64,000 bases of DNA from Eutreptiella sp. 'Long Island Sound 2002' (taxonomy: Eukaryota; Euglenozoa; Euglenophyceae; Eutreptiales; Eutreptiaceae), in the NCBI GenBank assembly GCA_964036045.1, contig OZ038378.1:36767228-36831227 (forward strand), in the 5' to 3' direction. Of this stretch, positions 10,641 to 21,359 are shown piece by piece (positions within the stretch are counted from its first letter, which is position 1; the number at the start of each line of letters is the position of its first letter). A model generated the notes under the pieces. The model was not told the origin of the DNA, searched no databases, and saw only the letters and a program-made list of their open reading frames with translations. A program made the translations under genes and the position numbers.

Positions 10641-13213
10641 ATTCCGTGGCTGGCCACCGCCACGTTTGTGGCGTCGTCTCCCTGGGGCGACGCGTCAGAC
10701 GATGTGACTTTAGTCGCAACCGGCACCCAGCAGTACCGGTGGGGTTCCAGCAACGCCACGTCGGAGTGGGGGCTCTGCACCACCCTTCCTAGGGACGCCG
10801 CTCTGGAGGCCGTGAGCTCCGGGGACAGGACCACCCTCCGCCGATATACCGCATGTGGTCTCCAGGCCAGGTCACATCCACAGACTGACTTTATGGCGTC
10901 CAGGGCGGTGGTATACTCCGCCCCCCAAACTGTTGCAGAGCAGGAGGGCTGGTACACCACCACAGACCCCTGTTCCACAGCGCCGCCATCACGCAACGAC
11001 GTGACGGCGACGTGCGGATCGTGTGGCACGTTGGACATCCGGACCACTTCCGGGACCGAGTACTCATCCGGAACCGGGATAGGGCCTGCTGGTAGCAGAA
11101 GGACAATTGCCAACCCGCTGCATGCCCTGGAAAACGCTGGCCGCCCGTGCACAACCCACAGTGGTGGCGGGCTTATGCCGCCCCCGGCGTGAGGAGTGAG
11201 TAGGGGGATGGACGCTCGCTGCTGGGAACCCTCAAAGACGTCCCCCAATAGAAACAGGAGGGCGGCCAGCGGGACGAACGGCATGGATAGCCCCGGGTTG
11301 GCTGGGTCCCATCCTTCCTCCCTGTATCCGCCCACCACATACACGTCCCCCGCAGTGGACTGCTTATTGCGTTTGCTGGCCTTCTTTCGGCGCACCAGGT
11401 GTAATAGCCGGTGAGTCAACGGACTAGGCAGCTGCGGCCGGAAGACGTCGCGGAGCCCCGTGAACCACACGTGGTCCAGCTGATGGGGCCCTACTCCTGC
11501 GTGCGGAAGGTGTAGGTGGTCCTCATGACATTCCTGAAGCTGGACAGCCCAGTGCCCAGGCGCAGGACAGGGGAGCCGCGCATGCAGGAGGTCATTTGCG
11601 GGATCAGTCAGGGACTGTACCGTCGCATCTGTGCGGGGCCCCGAGAGAACGCATATGTCTCTACCCCTCAAGGAATAGGATTGGGACACCCACTTCTGCC
11701 CCGCCCACTGCACTTGCGGCAGATGGACGTGTACACACGAGTACACTGACGATGGCATGAGAAGTCCTACGCGCAACGTCCCCATCGCCCGGAGTACCCT
11801 GTCCACCCACGTATTGCCAGCGTGCGTGGCGAATGACGCAGAGGGCACCATGAACTGCCCGCACACTGCGTACTGCACGTGCATGTCGCAGAGCATGGCC
11901 CGCAGCTCATCCCGGACTGTCGTCGACCTGTGGTGGGTGAGCTGAGCCATGGTCGCCACGACGGAGTCGCGGCAGATAACCTGGACATCCGCCAACCGTA
12001 ACCCATGACCCGACCGCACCGCTACGTTGGACAGGTCCTTGGGCAGCTTCTGGAATTGCAGGGCTGCAGCCTTGATGGCAGTATTCAGCTTGATCACGGC
12101 CTCCGCCGTGTCGGACACGTAGGGAGCCGCGTACCGCACGATGCCTCCAACCACAGCCGCCATCACCTCATGAGGCACCGACGCCGGCCCCAGCGTGTTC
12201 TTGCACCAGCCCAGCAGACAATCACACCGGAGTACATGTTTCTCCTTCATGGTCGCCACCCCCCTCGGATCGAGGCGCAGGCCCAACCATGGTACCGTGC
12301 CCTTGGCACGTAAGCATACCCATGGGGCTGCCGTGTTCCCTGGGCTCAGGCATACCATAATCGAATTGATGCGAGCAGTATTGGCATAGGCGCATTTGCC
12401 GACGTTGAGGGACATGCCCATGCCCGTGAGATACCGCGGTATCGCCGCTGCATACTCCAGGAATTGCGGCAGGGAGTGCGCTGTCAACAGGAGGTCAGCA
12501 CAGTACGCCTGCACCAGGGGTGGCACCGCATGGCGAGCATCTCCCCGCGCCTTGCAGGCGAGGCTCCGCAGGAGAGGCTCCAAGAGGAGGAGGTAGAGCA
12601 CAGCGCTCTCCGCACTGCCCTGCCGCAGGCCCCTGTGGAGCCGAATGCTCGGCGTCGGGCCGTGCGCGGTGACGATGCGCACCAGAGATCCGCAGCTGAG
12701 GGTGTGGAAGAGCCTGATGAGCTCCTCCGGGACTCCCATGTGGCGCAGGAGGAGCGCCAGCGCCCCGTGCGGCGCTGTGTCAAAAGCTTTGGACACATCG
12801 AAGGCCAGGACGTGGTTTTCCTCCAGCCCACGCTGCAGCCTGCGCTGGGCCAGGAACACCGGGGCAGCCGCCGTGGAGCCCGGCATGGCTCCCAACTGCC
12901 AGTCCGCAGCCAGTCCCTTGCGTGCAAGGACAGCTATGAACCTCCGCATGAGGGGAGTCATGAGCATTCGCATGTCTTGCTGCCGCAGCGCTATCGGCCT
13001 GTACTCGTCCAGGTTGCCCGTGGCTGTGCCCTTGGGCATCAGCCAGATAATGGCCTCGTGCCAGGACTCCGGGATGTCCGCACCCCGTAGGATGGCTCTG
13101 TACGCCTGCACCAGGAGCCCCTGCACCGGCTCAGGCAGCTCTGCTATGAGGGCAGCCGTGACCCGGTTGGACCCCGGACGTTTTTCGTCCGCCACGGCCT
13201 GCCTCACGGCGTC
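10641..13213 (-). pseudogene. LINE copy 1 ORF2, reverse transcriptase part (active site broken)
   Basis: Minus frame with LINE reverse transcriptase blocks: APGSN-like start (here RPGSNRV), PKGTATGNLDEYRPIAL, FDVSKAFDTAPHGAL (motif A with catalytic Asp), GLRQGSAESA (motif B), and motif C. Motif C reads YCAD at 12497-12499, where copy 2 reads YCDD, so one catalytic Asp is Ala (GAT to GCT on the element strand). The frame is cut from the endonuclease by a TAA at 13214-13216 (Lys in copy 2) and from the C-terminal part by the deletion near 10633. It would supply target-primed reverse transcription if intact. Confidence 0.85.
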
Positions 13214-14871
13214 TTAAAGGTCCTGCAGGGTGTAGTCCTGTACCGACCTCCATTCCTCCGGCACCCCCTTGAGAATGTGGGCCCGGACCAGCCGCTTGAA
13301 GGCCGGCATGCTCACTGGCTGCTTGGCGTACAGCGCCTCCCAATACCTCTGGACCTCGCCAATGACGTCCGAGGCCTCCAAGAGCACCTTCTCTGACTCG
13401 CGGACGCGTACGGACCATAGGCCTGACTGGGCATAGTTCACCACGTTGATGGCCCCCCGTATCGCCGTCCATCGGAGCTGCAGATCCGGTACCCTGCCCC
13501 GCCAATAGTCCTTGATAGACCGGCGCCTGTTGCTCCTGAGGAGACCCCGCAGCTCCTCCACGCGTGTCTCTAGCTGGTGGACCTGTTGGTCCAACGCGGC
13601 ACGTAGGTCCTCCACCGAGGCGGGGGATAGGTCGGGATCCAGCCGCCGGAGGTGCTGTAGCAGGGCAGTCGCTTCCTGGGAGTGGAGTCTGGCCGCCGCC
13701 GCGTCCCGTTGCCACAGCTGATGGGCGCGCCAGGCCAGGGCCTGCTGATCCGAGAGGACCTCGGACAGAGACTCCTCCGTCTCTGCCTGCCCGTACGGGT
13801 ACTGCGGGTCCACGCCTGATGGCATGCGCACTCCCGTGACCCTGGACACGTCATCACGGAAGGCGTAGAGCAGGTCAAAGACCGCTTGCACCTCAGACGT
13901 GCCCATGGTGGCAGTGTTCTGGTCCAACGAGAGCCACACCTGTAGCCGCCGGTCCCCGCTGGCCTTCTGCAGTACTGCCGCTGCCGCCTCACGAACCCCT
14001 GGGGAGTCCGGGCGTATGGCATGCAGCCTGCCTTGGGCTTGCGAGTAGGCCATCCTGGTGACCCTCTCTTTGCCGGCCACCGCCAGCGGGAGGTCCAGGA
14101 CCACAGGGCCATGATCCGACCCAGCGACGCTGGAGACCGCCCCGGCGCCAAGTGTGGGCGCGCACGCGCCGCCCATGGGACCAGAGGCGAATTTAGAAGG
14201 AAGGAGTACAGTCGGTGCCCTGCCCTCGTGGGCCTCCTGTCCTCCTCCTGTTCCGGGCCTGCCCTGTGGAAACCACACTGTACCCACAGGGCTTGGAACC
14301 TCCTCGTGGTGGGGTGCCACGGGGACTCCAGCCACACGTTGAAGTCCCCTCCGACGAGCACGGCCCTGGTGCCACCCGCTCTCTTGGCCGCCGCGTACAT
14401 GGCCACGTCAGCCTAGAAGGACGCCTTAGACGCCCAGGAGTCGCCGCCGCTGCCCGGGCCGTGAACGTTGATGACCGTGAGGGTGCCACCTGCGGTCACC
14501 ACATCGAGGGCCATGGCCTTGCCCGGCACGATGTCCACGATGTCTCGAACTTCCTCCACGGTGAACACGTCCGCCCGAAGGGCAATCAAGAGCCCGCCGC
14601 GCACTGCTGCCGCCGACGCTGCCTGGGCATCCACCCTTGGGTACGCATGATACCCGTGGTGACGCCACTGATTCTCCGAGTGCACCACACCCTGAGGGTC
14701 CTGCAGGCCGGTCTCGTGGAAGAGGCCCAGGATGGCACCCTCGGCCTTCATGATGCCCGCCGCCACCACCTCACCGTCGAGCATACCTGGGGCCACTGGT
14801 ACGCCGTCCCCCCGCATCGAGCCCTGGACGTTCCAGGACACCGCCGCTCGGGTGTCGGAGGCGGGGCCCCT
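13214..14871 (-). pseudogene. LINE copy 1 ORF2, AP-type endonuclease part
   Basis: The N-terminal part of ORF2 begins SWNVQGS, the usual start of apurinic-like LINE endonucleases, and keeps the GGDFN box and an SDHGPVVL box (catalytic Asp-His). The role is nicking target DNA to prime reverse transcription. Lesions: Trp to TAG at 14413-14415, and one lost C near 14118 (run of three where copy 2 has four), which shifts the frame between GGDFN and SDH. No ATG lies between the upstream in-frame TGA (14872-14874) and SWNVQGS; the first ATG codes the Met just after that motif, at 14817. Confidence 0.85.
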
Positions 14872-17211
14872 TCATGGCTGCACGTGTGGACCGGGGCCCC
14901 CCGCCGGATCCGGATCACCGGACGGAGGGGGGCCACCAGCAGGTTCAGGGGGACCACCCGCACCCGGCGAGGGCGGCTGGCGAGGTGGCCCCTGTCCCCG
15001 TGTGCCTCCGCCCGAGGCGGCCGTCGTCTGCTGAGACCCGGCAGATGCGGCGGGCTCCCCCTCTGCCTGTCCGCCGGATGTACTTGCCGCCGTACTCCCC
15101 GTAGAAGTCACTGCCCCACGCCGTGCTGCAGGCCCAATCGCTCCAGATCGTGCCTTCGACGGCGACGCCCCGCGCTCAGCCGCAGGGCGGGCACCCGTGG
15201 GCAGCGTGAGCGCTCTGGACCTCGCCTGGGCCGACACGAAAGGCCCCGCCTGGCCCCCCGGCATAACGCCAGCTAGCATGGCCAGCGCCTGGTCCCGTTG
15301 CGCAGGATCAGCCGCATGGTCCCGCTGGATGTGGTCCAGCAGGTCCTTGGGGTGGAGGTGGGTAGGCCGGCAGTGCGTGCCAGCTTTTTATGTGCAGTGA
15401 CGAGCCCAATCCAGCCGAGACCAGGGGCAGACATTGATCGTCTTTGTCCCACGCTGCTCCGTGGCCAAGTCACCGCCGAAGTGCTGCAGCACGTACCGAA
15501 TGTTGGTATAGCCGCCATACTGAGGCGGCGGGCCGCTCTTGGGCGGCAGCTTGGGCGCCGCTTTCGGGGCCCGCCTCGCCGCCGCGGCCAGGGGTGCCGC
15601 AGGCCGTACCGGTAGCACGCTTGGGGGCTGCGGCAGGTGCAGCATTCCCCCCACGGGAAACTGCTCCTCCACCCAGCGGCGCCACGCGTCGGCGAATTTC
15701 TCCCGGTCACCCTCGACCTTCCACCTGGACGCGGAGAACGCCCCGAGCCACGGCCCCATGTTCTCCGCCATGACCAGGCGGAGGGCATCTCCTCCGCTCT
15801 GCCGGCGGAAGCGTGTCGCGGCCGCGCCTGCCACGGTCCCTTCGAGGTACAGCGCCTCGCCCCCGTCGGCACTCAGTGCACTAAGGTGCAGGGCCTCCAG
15901 GTCGGCGGGGCGGACCCTGAGCACCGTGCTCTCTCCGCGATCGTACAGGCGCAGCGCCGAGGACTGGAACTCCAATGCCGCCACAACCCAGCACCACACC
16001 CGCGACACGCTATGCAGCAGTGCCAGCGAGGCTGCCGGCCTGTTGCTGGAGGACTGCGCTGCCGGAGCCCTGGTGAGGGCTGCTGCGTGACCCTGCAGTG
16101 CCCTGCACATGACAGCGGCATGCTCAGCTTGCCACATGTTGCTGGGGGCTATGGGCCAGACGTCCTGCCCCTGGATCGCCGGCGGTCGCGTGACCTCCAC
16201 GAAGACTGCCGGCGCCGGCGGGATGTCCTCGGCCGTGCACCTGTGTGCCCTGCGCACCGGCCCCAGCTCCCTGAGGCACTCCCGGAACACCCGGTTGCAG
16301 GCCGGGCCCCTGGACTGCTGCCTCCTGAGACGGCACGCGGTGACTACGACCCACTCCAGTCCCCCTGTTTCCATCCAAACACAGGCCCAATACTCCGCCC
16401 CTTCCGACACCACCAGCCGCCCCATATCCGCCACGCCCACCGTATGGGTGGAAGGCACGCTCTCCACCCTCAGCCATCGCTTGGCGCTTTCTTCCCACGG
16501 CTTGGGGGCATGCATCCGCTGCTGCTGCATCGCGTCCTGCACATGCTGCAGGGACACCGTCGCCAGCATGGACAACCCCCCGTCCGCTGCCGCCGCCATA
16601 CACAGCAGGGCATGTTGCATGCGCGCCCCGGGCAACCCCACGCTGTGCTGGACGTCCGCCACGTCCAAGGATGTGCGGGGCGCTGGCAGGGCATCCAACA
16701 CTGCTGCAGGCAGCTCCCCCAGGGACGGCAGACGCGCGATGGGCCCCATGTCCCTGTTGAGAACCACCGCCGCCACCCACCCTGAGGTGGGTACCGACGG
16801 TGGACATGAGGGCGCACACGCAACAGTCTCTGGTGTTGCCGGCTGGCTGCTGCACCTGTGCCGCCCGGGCCTCTGCCAGCATGTGCTCTGCACCCGGCCA
16901 TCCCGCCCTCTTGCCCCTAGGTGCCATGCGCATTGTCCGGAACCGCCATGTCCCAAGTGTGTGGCCACTGGGGCTGGGCTCCAGACATCGCAGGCTGGCC
17001 TAGCGGGTCCACCGTCAACTGCATGGCAGGGGCCAGGAGACGGTGAGTCGTCCAGTGCCGCATGCTCGGCGTCTCCGACCGGTTGAGGTACACCGCCTCC
17101 GAGCCGCCTAGCTCGACGTACCTCGCAATGAGGAGGGCAGCCGGGGTTTGGTCGTGCCGCTGGCCCTCCCACCCCTCCCTCGGGAGCATCATGGCGTGGG
17201 GGGCCAGGCAC
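14872..17211 (-). pseudogene. LINE copy 1 ORF1, C-terminal part
   Basis: Minus frame ending in TGA at 14872-14874 and in the same frame as ORF2 beyond it. The central part (about 16750 to 15390) is Ala/Arg-rich with well-formed sequence such as GAEYWACVWMETGG and RWVEEQF. It is followed by a conserved CPWSRLD...HC segment with further Cys/His (HCT, THC, DHIQRDH in copy 2) that may be a zinc-binding module. A Pro/Gly/Ala-rich low-complexity tail follows. A TAA at about 15388 replaces Trp of copy 2. Frame shifts upstream of about 16800 join it to the next part. The position suggests a Gag-like nucleic-acid-binding protein; I do not recognise the family. Confidence 0.6.
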
Positions 17212-18938
17212 TGCACCACGTCGGCAGCCAGCGCGACCACGTCTTTGCTGAGCTCCACCCCATGGTCCGCGGCCACCAGGAACTGGTGCCTGTGCTTGGA
17301 GTACAGGTGCTCCAGGGCGCCCCGCAACTCAGCCAGTGGGGGAGAGGCGTCTCCGCAGTCCCGCAGCCAGGGGAGTGCGCCCAAGAGATGCCGCCCTGCT
17401 CCTCCTGACCAGACGGCGGCCTTAAGGACCGGCAGGTCTCGCCAGACAGCCCTAGCGACCGGATCGCGCCAGGGCTGTGGCTTGTTTGCTCCCCACTGGA
17501 GGACGGCCACCACAACATGCGTGGTCAGGGGCTCTGCCGTGAGCTGCAACGCTGTCCCCCCGTCGGTCTCGATCACCGTGCCCCGTGGGGCAGTGAATAC
17601 GTGGCCATCGGTCCCACGGACCGCCAACCATCCCCACAAGACCGCCACGGTTTCCCAGCCGGGGTGGCTGGTTCTCCGGGGCAGGACCACCACCGGCGGG
17701 CATGGGCTGTTGGTGGCCCACACGCGCCATTCCACTCCTACCAGATGCTCGTGACCAGGGGGCAGGTACACCTAGGGCCACGCTTCTGGGAGCTGGCGAT
17801 GGACAGCAGTTCACACATCAGCCCCGCCAGCCCGCGTGAACTGGAGTCCCTCCAGGATGTCCCCGTCCACAGGGCTGGGGAGGCGGGCAGTGCGAACCTC
17901 CAGCCCCTGGCTCAGGCGAAGCCCTGGCCCCTCTCGGTCTCCCAGCAGCGAGACCTGCTGGTCTGTGGCCGCAAGATGAGCCACCACCGTGGGGAGATGC
18001 AGGAAGACAGTCCACGGGTGGACTGAGACGGGCTCGCGCGAGAGGTCAGGGCAGGCCGCCACAGCACTGCCATCCCTCGCCCAGCTGAGCGCCCTGTCCC
18101 ACCACTGCGCCCACGCACCTGGCGCCGCCGGCAACGACCAGGACAGGTACGTCACGACCGCCTTAGCTTCCCACTCGCGAGGGTCCATGCCGGCAGGATG
18201 TGTGTGCCACGTGCACACCCACCCCAGATTGGCCTTCTGGACGGTGACCACGTCCCTCCAAATGACCGCCGGGAACGGAGTGAGCAGGGCCGCCATGCCC
18301 CATGGCAGCGCCACTGCCCACTCGGTCAGGCCCCCACTTTCGACCGCATACCCCACCGCTGAGAGCCCTCCTCCTTGCGCCTTTACCACCACTTCCTGCA
18401 GCAACGTTCCGTGGCCCCGGCCGTGGCCCTGGCTGCGGTCCAGGCTGAGGGCCCCCACACGGGCCATGGCCTGCAGGAACCGGAGTAATTCCTGGGGTAC
18501 TCCCCGCGGCACCGGCGGCTGGGGGTGGGCGAACCGGCAGGCATCTGCCCGCATGCACCCCCCCTTGGCCCAGTGCCTGCAGTTTTCCACCTCCCCCGTC
18601 TTCGGCCCAGCCCTGTCCGCCACTCCAAGCTCCCGTGGACCCGGCTCGCGCCCCTCCTTTGCCCCCACGATCTCCAGCTCCTCGTCCTGCTCCACAGCGC
18701 TCTGTGCCTCTTCACCCTTGAACTCTGGCTCCTCGTCCCGCTCCATGGCGACTTGTGCCTCCTCACTCCTCCTGCATTGGTCCTCCTCCTCCAGTGCCTC
18801 CGTCGTCGGCGGCGGGCCCGCTGCATCCGTGAACTTTGCCAGGGCCGCCGCCACAATGGCCTGCACGTCCACCTCCTCCCCGGCCAGCTCCGGCTGATCC
18901 TGCTGCTGCTCCTCCCCCGTGGGTTGCTCCTGCCCCAC
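16917..18938 (-). pseudogene. LINE copy 1 ORF1, middle part with CCCH zinc finger
   Basis: Two segments in one frame (17811-18938 and 16917-17771) separated by two stops near 17810 and 17772. The first has an acidic Glu-rich N-terminus and then a clear CCCH finger, C-x7-C-x5-C-x3-H, at residues 120, 128, 134 and 138 (phrase CRHWAKGGC...CRFAH; about 18581-18525). CCCH fingers usually bind RNA, so an RNA-packaging role is a reasonable inference. The rest (WRVWATN, AVLWGWLAVRG) has the look of a folded domain I cannot name. Confidence 0.6.
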
Positions 18939-21359
18939 CTAGTCATCGTCACCGCCTGCCTCCTCATCACCCCCCACCGGGACCGCGTGTTCGGACCCCT
19001 GGGGGGCAGCGCTCTCGTCGAGGCGCGTGCCCACCACCACCAGCAGCTTGAGGTCACCGCCGCGGCTCTCAAGGCGGTAGCTGCTGGAGGTGGGGACGAG
19101 GGCCGCCGCATCCCCGGTCCGCAGCAGGCGGTCAGCGCCGAACACGACCTCTGCACCCTCGGGGTGCACCGCCACTAGGAGCGCATGGGATCCCAGCTCC
19201 GTGGGCGTGAGGGGCCACACGGCCTGCTCGCGACGCCAAGCGTCAGCCCCACCTCGCCACAAGGCCAGGTACAGGCCTTCGTCCCGCCGCACGTCCTCCA
19301 GCCCTGCCTCGTCCAGCAGGCGCACCACGGACGGGCGCACCGACAGGGGGAGGCCTTCCTGGGGCTCGGCCGCCCGGACATCACCGGGGTGGTGACCCAG
19401 GGCCGCCACGTCCCCCAGTTGGACACAGCGGACCTGGCCGTCGTCCGGGGACGCGGCCACCAGGGCCACCTCCCGGGCGACCTGCCCTGGGTGCTGGAGC
19501 TCGTAGCGCTCCAGCGCGCTCCCAGCATCCCTGCCTCCCGCTGCCCCGTGCCCATGAGGCGGTGCCTGTGGGCACCCTCGGCTGCATGGTACCAGCATTG
19601 CCGCCGCTCACAGCTCCCCAGGGGAGGGGGCGGCACCGCAGTGGGCATGGGTCGCAGCGGCGTGTTGGCCGTGTCCACGTCCATGCCGGCGTAGACGTCA
19701 GGCCCGGCGTCGGCCTCATACATGAGGGCCAGCGCCGACTCGCCGGGCCCGTACGATTCCTCGTCCCCCTCGCCCTCCGCCTCCTGCTCTCCCTCCGCAC
19801 CTTCTCCAGCCGCAACCATCGCTGGCGGCATGTCCGACCGCGGCGAGAAGGGCGCCAGAGGCCGCTCGTCAGCGCCTCCGCCCTTTGCCGCCTCCGCCGC
19901 GTCCAGCCGTGCCCGCAGGTTGTCGGGCAGCCGGACCCAGCTGGTGCCCGCATGGAGGTCCATGCTGTATGCCAGCCCCGCCGGACACGGCTCACTGGGT
20001 GCCACCTGGCGCCACTCCCGCCACTCCCATATCCAGTCCTCCACTCCTTCCCCCTTGGCACGCCTCCCACTGGGCTCCACAGCCCCGCCGCCCTCCGCCG
20101 GTGTCTTCGCCTCCGGCACACCCCGCCCCGCGTCCTGTCCCCCCGAAGCAACCGCCTCTGACGGCTTCTCCTTGGCCCCTTTCCGCCCTCGGGCCGACAG
20201 CGGCGAGCGCCTGCGCTATCAGCTCGCCGGCGTCAGCCCCTTCCGGCGCGGCTCCATCGCTCCCCGCGGCTGTCCGCCGGTACGCCTCCAGGGCCTGCGC
20301 GAGCAGCTCGCTGATGTCTCGCGGGCCGGCCACTGCCGCCTCCTGCGCTGCATCCCCCGCCTCTTCCCCCGCCGTAGGCCTCCCCATGGGGGGTGCGCCC
20401 TGCACCCCACGCGTCGGGGGTGGACCACCACCCGGCACCACGAGCTCAGGCCCCGTCGGCACCACGGGCGGGGCTCCGCGCAGCACGGCTGGGTCCGGCA
20501 CCTCGACCGTCCGCGGTGGTGACCCCGCCGCGGTAGGCCCTGGCTGGGGCACCGCCAGGGGTGGCGCAGCCCCAGGCGCCCCCATTCTCCTCGCCTCGCC
20601 CGGGGGCACGCCACGTGCCTCCCCTTGCGACACCCCCTGCTACCGGGTGCCCCGCCCCGGCGCAGGCACCGGTACCGGTACCAGCACCGGTACTGTGTGC
20701 TGAGGCGGCCGTGGGTGCTGCTGGGGCAGGGGATGCGGGTACTCCACATGCTGGTGCGGACGGTGATGATGATGGTGATGGAGGAGGTGGACGGGGAGCT
20801 GTGGCACACCCGCCGGGTGTACGTGTAGGTGTGGGAAGTGATGCTGCATCATTGGGAACCCGACAGGGTGATGGAGTAGGTGATGGAGATGGAGTTGGTG
20901 GTGGTGGTGAGCCCCAAACGGCGGGATGGGCATGGGCCCGAGGCCTGGGGGCGGCGGCATCCGAAACACACCCGGCGCCCAATACCCCGCCCGCCCCGCT
21001 GATCCCACTGGGGGCCGCCCGCGTTGCGCGTCCTTGAGCTGCCTGAGATCTTGGAGACATCGGAGTAGTTGGTTGAGCAGGTGCACCCCGAACGGCACTG
21101 TGCCCGCTGCGAACCGCGCCTGAACGTGAGGCGCGTTGTACGCGTGAGGATTGCGGGCCAACATCTGCCGGAAACAGACGTGGACGAAGTGGTCCCATCC
21201 GTTGTCCCTGGCCAGACGGTCCGCGTCCACGCGCGCCTGGAACGCCGCATACGTGTGCGGCCCGTATCTGACGAGATCAGACACTGTGTCTTCCAGGCGC
21301 CGGGCACGTCGCCGGAAGGCTGGCAACTCTGCGGGATTGGTGGGGACAGATAGCGACAT
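18939..21359 (-). pseudogene. LINE copy 1 ORF1, N-terminal part, multiple frames
   Basis: The minus-strand coding signal continues upstream in pieces: 20640-21359 (starts with a plausible folded region, then His/Pro-rich repeats), 19992-20633 (Gly/Pro/Ala-rich), 19175-20119 and 18939-19598. The last ends DDD then TAG at 18939-18941, in frame with the next piece. Frame changes occur near 20640, 20100 and 19450. I see no known domain. It may be the N-terminus of a very long ORF1, or an extra upstream ORF; 21359 is the most upstream start I can support. Confidence 0.4.

Larger units (their letters stand above)
6081..21359 (-). mobile_element. Giant non-LTR retrotransposon (LINE), copy 1, degenerate
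   Basis: Minus-strand element. From its 5' end it has a ~6.5-kb ORF1 region (21359 to 14872), ORF2 (14871 to 8209) with AP endonuclease, reverse transcriptase, possible RNase H and zinc-finger segments, a ~2.1-kb 3' UTR, and a (TATGAC)n tail on the minus strand. I see no LTRs. The 5' boundary is a guess: 21359 is the start of the most upstream minus-strand frame. At about 15.3 kb it would be two to three times the usual LINE length. Lesions include stops at 14413 and 13214, a 1-bp deletion near 14118, an RT active-site change and a ~17-bp deletion near 10633, so this copy cannot be active. A second copy starts at 41345. Confidence 0.8.
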
